NCBI GenBank assembly: GCA_963975575.1
Contig: CAXBHL010000003.1
Location: 186,001 to 250,000, forward strand
Length of the DNA: 64,000 nucleotides
Source: UBA6054 sp963975575
GTDB lineage: Bacteria > Planctomycetota > Phycisphaerae > Phycisphaerales > UBA1924
Reading direction: 5' to 3'
Shown: piece by piece, positions 61,701 through 64,000 of the stretch
How the letters are laid out: every line of letters starts with the position of its first letter
Numbering within the stretch: position 1 is the stretch's first letter
Translations under genes and position numbers: made by a program
Notes under the pieces: model-generated
Databases searched by the model: none
What the model saw: the letters and a program-made list of their open reading frames with translations, nothing else
Told to the model about the DNA's origin: nothing

Positions 61701-62372
61701 CTACGCGGGAGACAGCCGCCCCAGCGTCACCCCCGCGTCCCACAGAATGCACGCGCTCAGCCGGTCCGGCCGCCCCTGCTGCACCTGACAGTTGTGCAGC
61801 AGCGTTTGCGCGTGCATCAACGCCGCGCCCGCCACCCCGGCGTCCGGCTCCCGCGCCGCCAGCACCACGAACACGTGGATCCCCCACGGGTGGTTCGTCC
61901 CGTTGTCCGGCTGCAACTCGTCCACCTGCCACCGCGCCGCGTCCAGCGCCCGATCGATCATCCCCGGCTCGCCCCGGTCCAGCCCCAGCCGGAACAACGC
62001 GTGCATCGCGCTCAGCTCCGTCTCCGTCCGCGACTCGATCGCGATCTCCGCCAGCCCCGGGTCCAGAGGCCCGCGCCCCGAACCAAACTCCGCCACCGGG
62101 CTCTCGCCGTTGTGAACCGCCCACCACAGCCGGTCGTCCAGGTCCAGCCGCCCCGACCCGGCCGGGCCGGGGTCGATCCCCAGCACCGCCGACAGAAAAG
62201 GCGTGGCCACCCGCGCCCGGTTGCCCAGTTCGTCGCTGAACGCCTCCACCCACGCCCGGCGCTCGTCCGAGCCCGCACCCGCCTCCGCCACCGGCGTCCC
62301 GCCCAGCGAGCGCGACGCCACCGCACGCAAACGCGCGGTCCAGGGGCCGATCAGTTCGTCCGCCGCAGCCAC
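61701..62372 (-). CDS. Hypothetical protein, helical-toroid-like
   Basis: The frame is open to 63539, but only the segment up to about 62372 looks protein-like and does not cover panC. GTG at 62372 is preceded by TACCAT (62383-62378) with a five-base gap, so a leaderless start is likely, giving 223 residues. The protein is helical with recurrent patterns (MHALFRLGLDRGEPGMIDRALDAARWQVDE, HPWGIHVFVVLAA, ALMHAQTLLHNCQVQQGRPDRLSACILWDAG), suggestive of an alpha/alpha-toroid fold. No enzymatic motif is recognised. It is divergent from panC. Confidence 0.65.
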   Translation of the reverse strand: MAAADELIGPWTARLRAVASRSLGGTPVAEAGAGSDERRAWVEAFSDELGNRARVATPFLSAVLGIDPGPAGSGRLDLDDRLWWAVHNGESPVAEFGSGRGPLDPGLAEIAIESRTETELSAMHALFRLGLDRGEPGMIDRALDAARWQVDELQPDNGTNHPWGIHVFVVLAAREPDAGVAGAALMHAQTLLHNCQVQQGRPDRLSACILWDAGVTLGRLSPA

Positions 62373-62377
62373 GGCCC

Positions 62378-62383
62378 ATGGTA
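62378..62383 (-). promoter_or_regulatory. -10 element for leaderless 61701-62372 gene
   Basis: TACCAT on the minus strand ends five bases before the GTG at 62372. It is identical in sequence and spacing to the kdsD element. Confidence 0.45.
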
Positions 62384-62441
62384 CGACCGGGCCGATCGGA
62401 CCGACGCAGCCGCCCCGCCAACCGACCTTCTCGCGACCCGC

Positions 62442-62447
62442 TACGCT
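62442..62447 (+). promoter_or_regulatory. -10 element for leaderless panC transcript
   Basis: TACGCT ends six bases before the panC ATG, with no Shine-Dalgarno sequence. Confidence 0.45.
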
Positions 62448-62453
62448 CACCCG

Positions 62454-63284
62454 ATGCGCCTGCTCGACGCCCCCGATCCCGGATTCACCAGCGGCTGCGT
62501 GCTCGTCCCCACCATGGGCGCGCTCCACGCCGGCCACGCGGCCCTCATCGCGCGCGCCCGCTCCATCGCCGACCAGCGCCGCGCCCGCGTCGTCGCCACC
62601 GTCTTCGTCAACCCCACCCAGTTCAACGAATCCACCGACTTCGAACGCTACCCCCGCACCCTCCGCGAAGACCTCGCCCTCTGCGAACGCGCCGGCGCCG
62701 ACGCCGTCTTCGCACCCGCGTCCCACGTCGTCTACCCGCCCGACACCACCATCCCCACGCCGTTGCTGCCAAAGGTCGCAACGCTGCCCGGCCTCGAGGA
62801 CGCCCACCGCCCGGGACACTTCGCCGGCGTCTGCCAGGTCGTCTCCCGCCTCTTCGACCTGACCAGCCCCGGCGTCGGCGTCTTCGGCGAGAAGGACTGG
62901 CAGCAGCTCCAGGTCATCCGCGCCATGACCATCGCCCAGTTCCGGCCCATCGACATCGTCCCCGCCGAGACCGTCCGCGAGCCCGACGGGCTGGCCATGA
63001 GCAGCCGCAACCGCCTCCTCGACCCCGAGTCCCGCGAGCGGGCCGCAGGCATCCACCGGGCCCTCGCCCGCGCCGCCGCCCAACGCTCCGGGCCCGCCGA
63101 GGCCGAACGCGTGCTGGCCGAGTCGCTCGCCGACGCCGGCATCTTGCCCGAGTACGCGGTCGTCCGCGACGCCCGCACCCTGCTCCCGCCGAAGGCCGCC
63201 CACGACGGTCCCTGCCGGGCGCTCGTCGCAGCCCGGGTCGGCGGCGTCCGTCTCATCGACAACGTCCCCTGGCAACCCACCTAG
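62454..63284 (+). CDS. panC: Pantothenate synthetase
   Basis: PanC joins pantoate and beta-alanine with ATP. The 276-residue protein shows VPTMGALHAGHAALI (ATP-binding HxGH), TVFVNPTQFNESTDFERYPRTLREDL, the GHFAGVCQVVSRLF region, GEKDWQQLQVIR, and AMSSRNRLLDPESRERA (the KMSKS-like loop, here AMSSRN). All are family hallmarks. The longer open frame upstream (from 61794) is the shadow of the opposite-strand gene. panD is separate at 32556-32945; panB is not in the window. Confidence 0.96.
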   Translation: MRLLDAPDPGFTSGCVLVPTMGALHAGHAALIARARSIADQRRARVVATVFVNPTQFNESTDFERYPRTLREDLALCERAGADAVFAPASHVVYPPDTTIPTPLLPKVATLPGLEDAHRPGHFAGVCQVVSRLFDLTSPGVGVFGEKDWQQLQVIRAMTIAQFRPIDIVPAETVREPDGLAMSSRNRLLDPESRERAAGIHRALARAAAQRSGPAEAERVLAESLADAGILPEYAVVRDARTLLPPKAAHDGPCRALVAARVGGVRLIDNVPWQPT

Positions 63285-63288
63285 ACTG
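63283..63288 (+). promoter_or_regulatory. -10 element for leaderless gcvT transcript
   Basis: TAGACT lies seven bases before the gcvT ATG; its first two bases overlap the panC stop codon. No Shine-Dalgarno sequence is present. Confidence 0.4.
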
Positions 63289-63295
63289 GCCCTTA

Positions 63296-64000
63296 TGACG
63301 ACGACCACCCTCGCCCAGACGCCCCTCCGCGCCTTCCACACCGACCACAACGCACAGCTGGTCGACTTCGCGGGCTGGGAGATGCCCCTCAAGTACGCCA
63401 CCGCCGTCCGCGAGGAGCACGAGCAGACCCGCCGCGCCGGCAGCCTCTTCGACGTCTCCCACATGGGCCGCGTCATGATCTCGGGCCTCCACGCCCGCCG
63501 CCTGCTCGAACGCGTCTGCTCCCGCCGCATCGGCGACATGCAGGACGGCCAGTGCCGCTACACCCTGATCTGCAACGACCGCGGCGGCGTCCGCGACGAC
63601 GTCATCGTCATGCGGATGGAAGCCGACGAGTACCTCGTCGTCGTCAACGCCGCCAACCGCCTCAAGATCCTCGACCACATCAAGGCCGTCATCGCCGACC
63701 GATCCTTTTCCGTCAAGCTCGAGGACCGCACCGAGAAGACGGCCATGGTCGCCCTCCAAGGCCCCAAGGTCATGGACCTGATATCCGGCGTGTCCAAGGA
63801 GATCCCCACCCTCAAGCGGTACCGCTTCACGGTCAAGAACCTGATGATCCTGAAACTGATCGTCAGCCGCACCGGATACACCGGCGAGGACGGCGTCGAG
63901 GTCATCCTGCCCGCCTCCGCCGTGGGCATGGCCATGAAGCTGCTGCTCAAGGACGTCGACCAGACCAAGGCCGACGCGGTCCTCAAGCCCGCCGGACTGG
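63296..64000 (+). CDS. gcvT: Glycine cleavage system aminomethyltransferase, 3'-truncated by window end
   Basis: GcvT (T-protein) transfers the methylene group from the lipoyl H-protein to tetrahydrofolate. The open frame from ATG 63296 runs off the window after 235 codons. It begins TTTTLAQTPLRAFHTDHNAQLVDFAGWEMPLKY, then SLFDVSHMGRVMISG, and includes YTLICNDRGGVRDDVIVMRM, ALQGPK and SRTGYTGEDGVEVILP, all typical of GcvT. Other gcv genes would lie beyond the window. The start codon is not preceded by a Shine-Dalgarno sequence. Confidence 0.95.

Noticed and set aside
61701..63539. Full 612-codon minus-strand frame through panC
   Set aside because: Beyond about 62372 it merely mirrors panC and gcvT; only the downstream third is protein-like.

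Overview
The window is GC-rich (about 70% G+C by eye), densely coding chromosomal DNA with no tRNA, rRNA, insertion sequence or CRISPR array that I can see. The gene content points to a planctomycete, most likely class Phycisphaerae. Evidence includes a flagellar export cluster ending in a FliA/WhiG-type sigma factor, a prepilin-like protein with the planctomycete-type H-x9-DG C-terminus, a secreted protein ending in calcium-loop repeats of the 'NFFDI' style, and genes for KDO/LPS synthesis. The placement is inference from gene families, not from a marker gene.

Layout. (1) 1-10651, plus strand: fliO (cut by the window edge), fliP, fliQ, fliR, flhB, flhA, flhF, flhG, a small membrane protein and the flagellar sigma factor, ended by a strong terminator. 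(2) 10777-16041: folK, then a minus-strand run of a XerC/D-type recombinase, a small protein, a CsgG/TolB-N-like lipoprotein, a TolB-like beta-propeller and an unknown protein. (3) 16211-23213: a small protein, an isolated nuoC, a minus-strand envelope block (kdsD, a giant LptC/OstA-like protein, a DUF2959-type lipoprotein), then scpA. (4) 23327-29336: a degenerate aspartokinase-homoserine dehydrogenase fusion, preceded by an apparent threonine-rich leader peptide and terminator, divergent from hrpA. (5) 29384-34364: peroxiredoxin, a sigma-like protein with a membrane segment, a TPR-like protein, a Cys-rich secreted protein, panD, an FMN reductase and elbB. (6) 34365-44811: histidine utilisation in two blocks (hutI-hutG and hutU-hutH) around a sirtuin, a secreted nuclease-family protein, a DUF2071 protein, an ArsR-SRPBCC pair and a DUF1579 protein, followed by a citrulline-hydrolase-like gene. 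(7) 44957-54976: prepilin-like protein, PstS-like secreted protein, an M16 peptidase pair, a metallophosphatase and a HExxH protein. (8) 54976-64000: def-fmt, a TPR-like protein, kdsB, pyrG, two unknown genes, panC and gcvT (cut by the window end).

Functional links. kdsD and kdsB (with CTP from PyrG) give KDO activation, and the LptC/OstA-like protein next to kdsD suggests LPS export. panD and panC are both pantothenate genes. hutH, hutU, hutI and hutG together make a complete histidine-to-glutamate route.

The two most interesting signals are regulatory. The first is the 25052-25311 leader region on the minus strand: a promoter, a 38-codon peptide starting M-T-H-T-T-T, and a 10-base element that pairs exactly with sequence overlapping a rho-independent terminator, all in front of a thrA-like gene. 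The second is a recurring TANNNT hexamer 5-7 bases upstream of start codons that lack Shine-Dalgarno sequences, in at least a dozen genes, implying widespread leaderless transcription.
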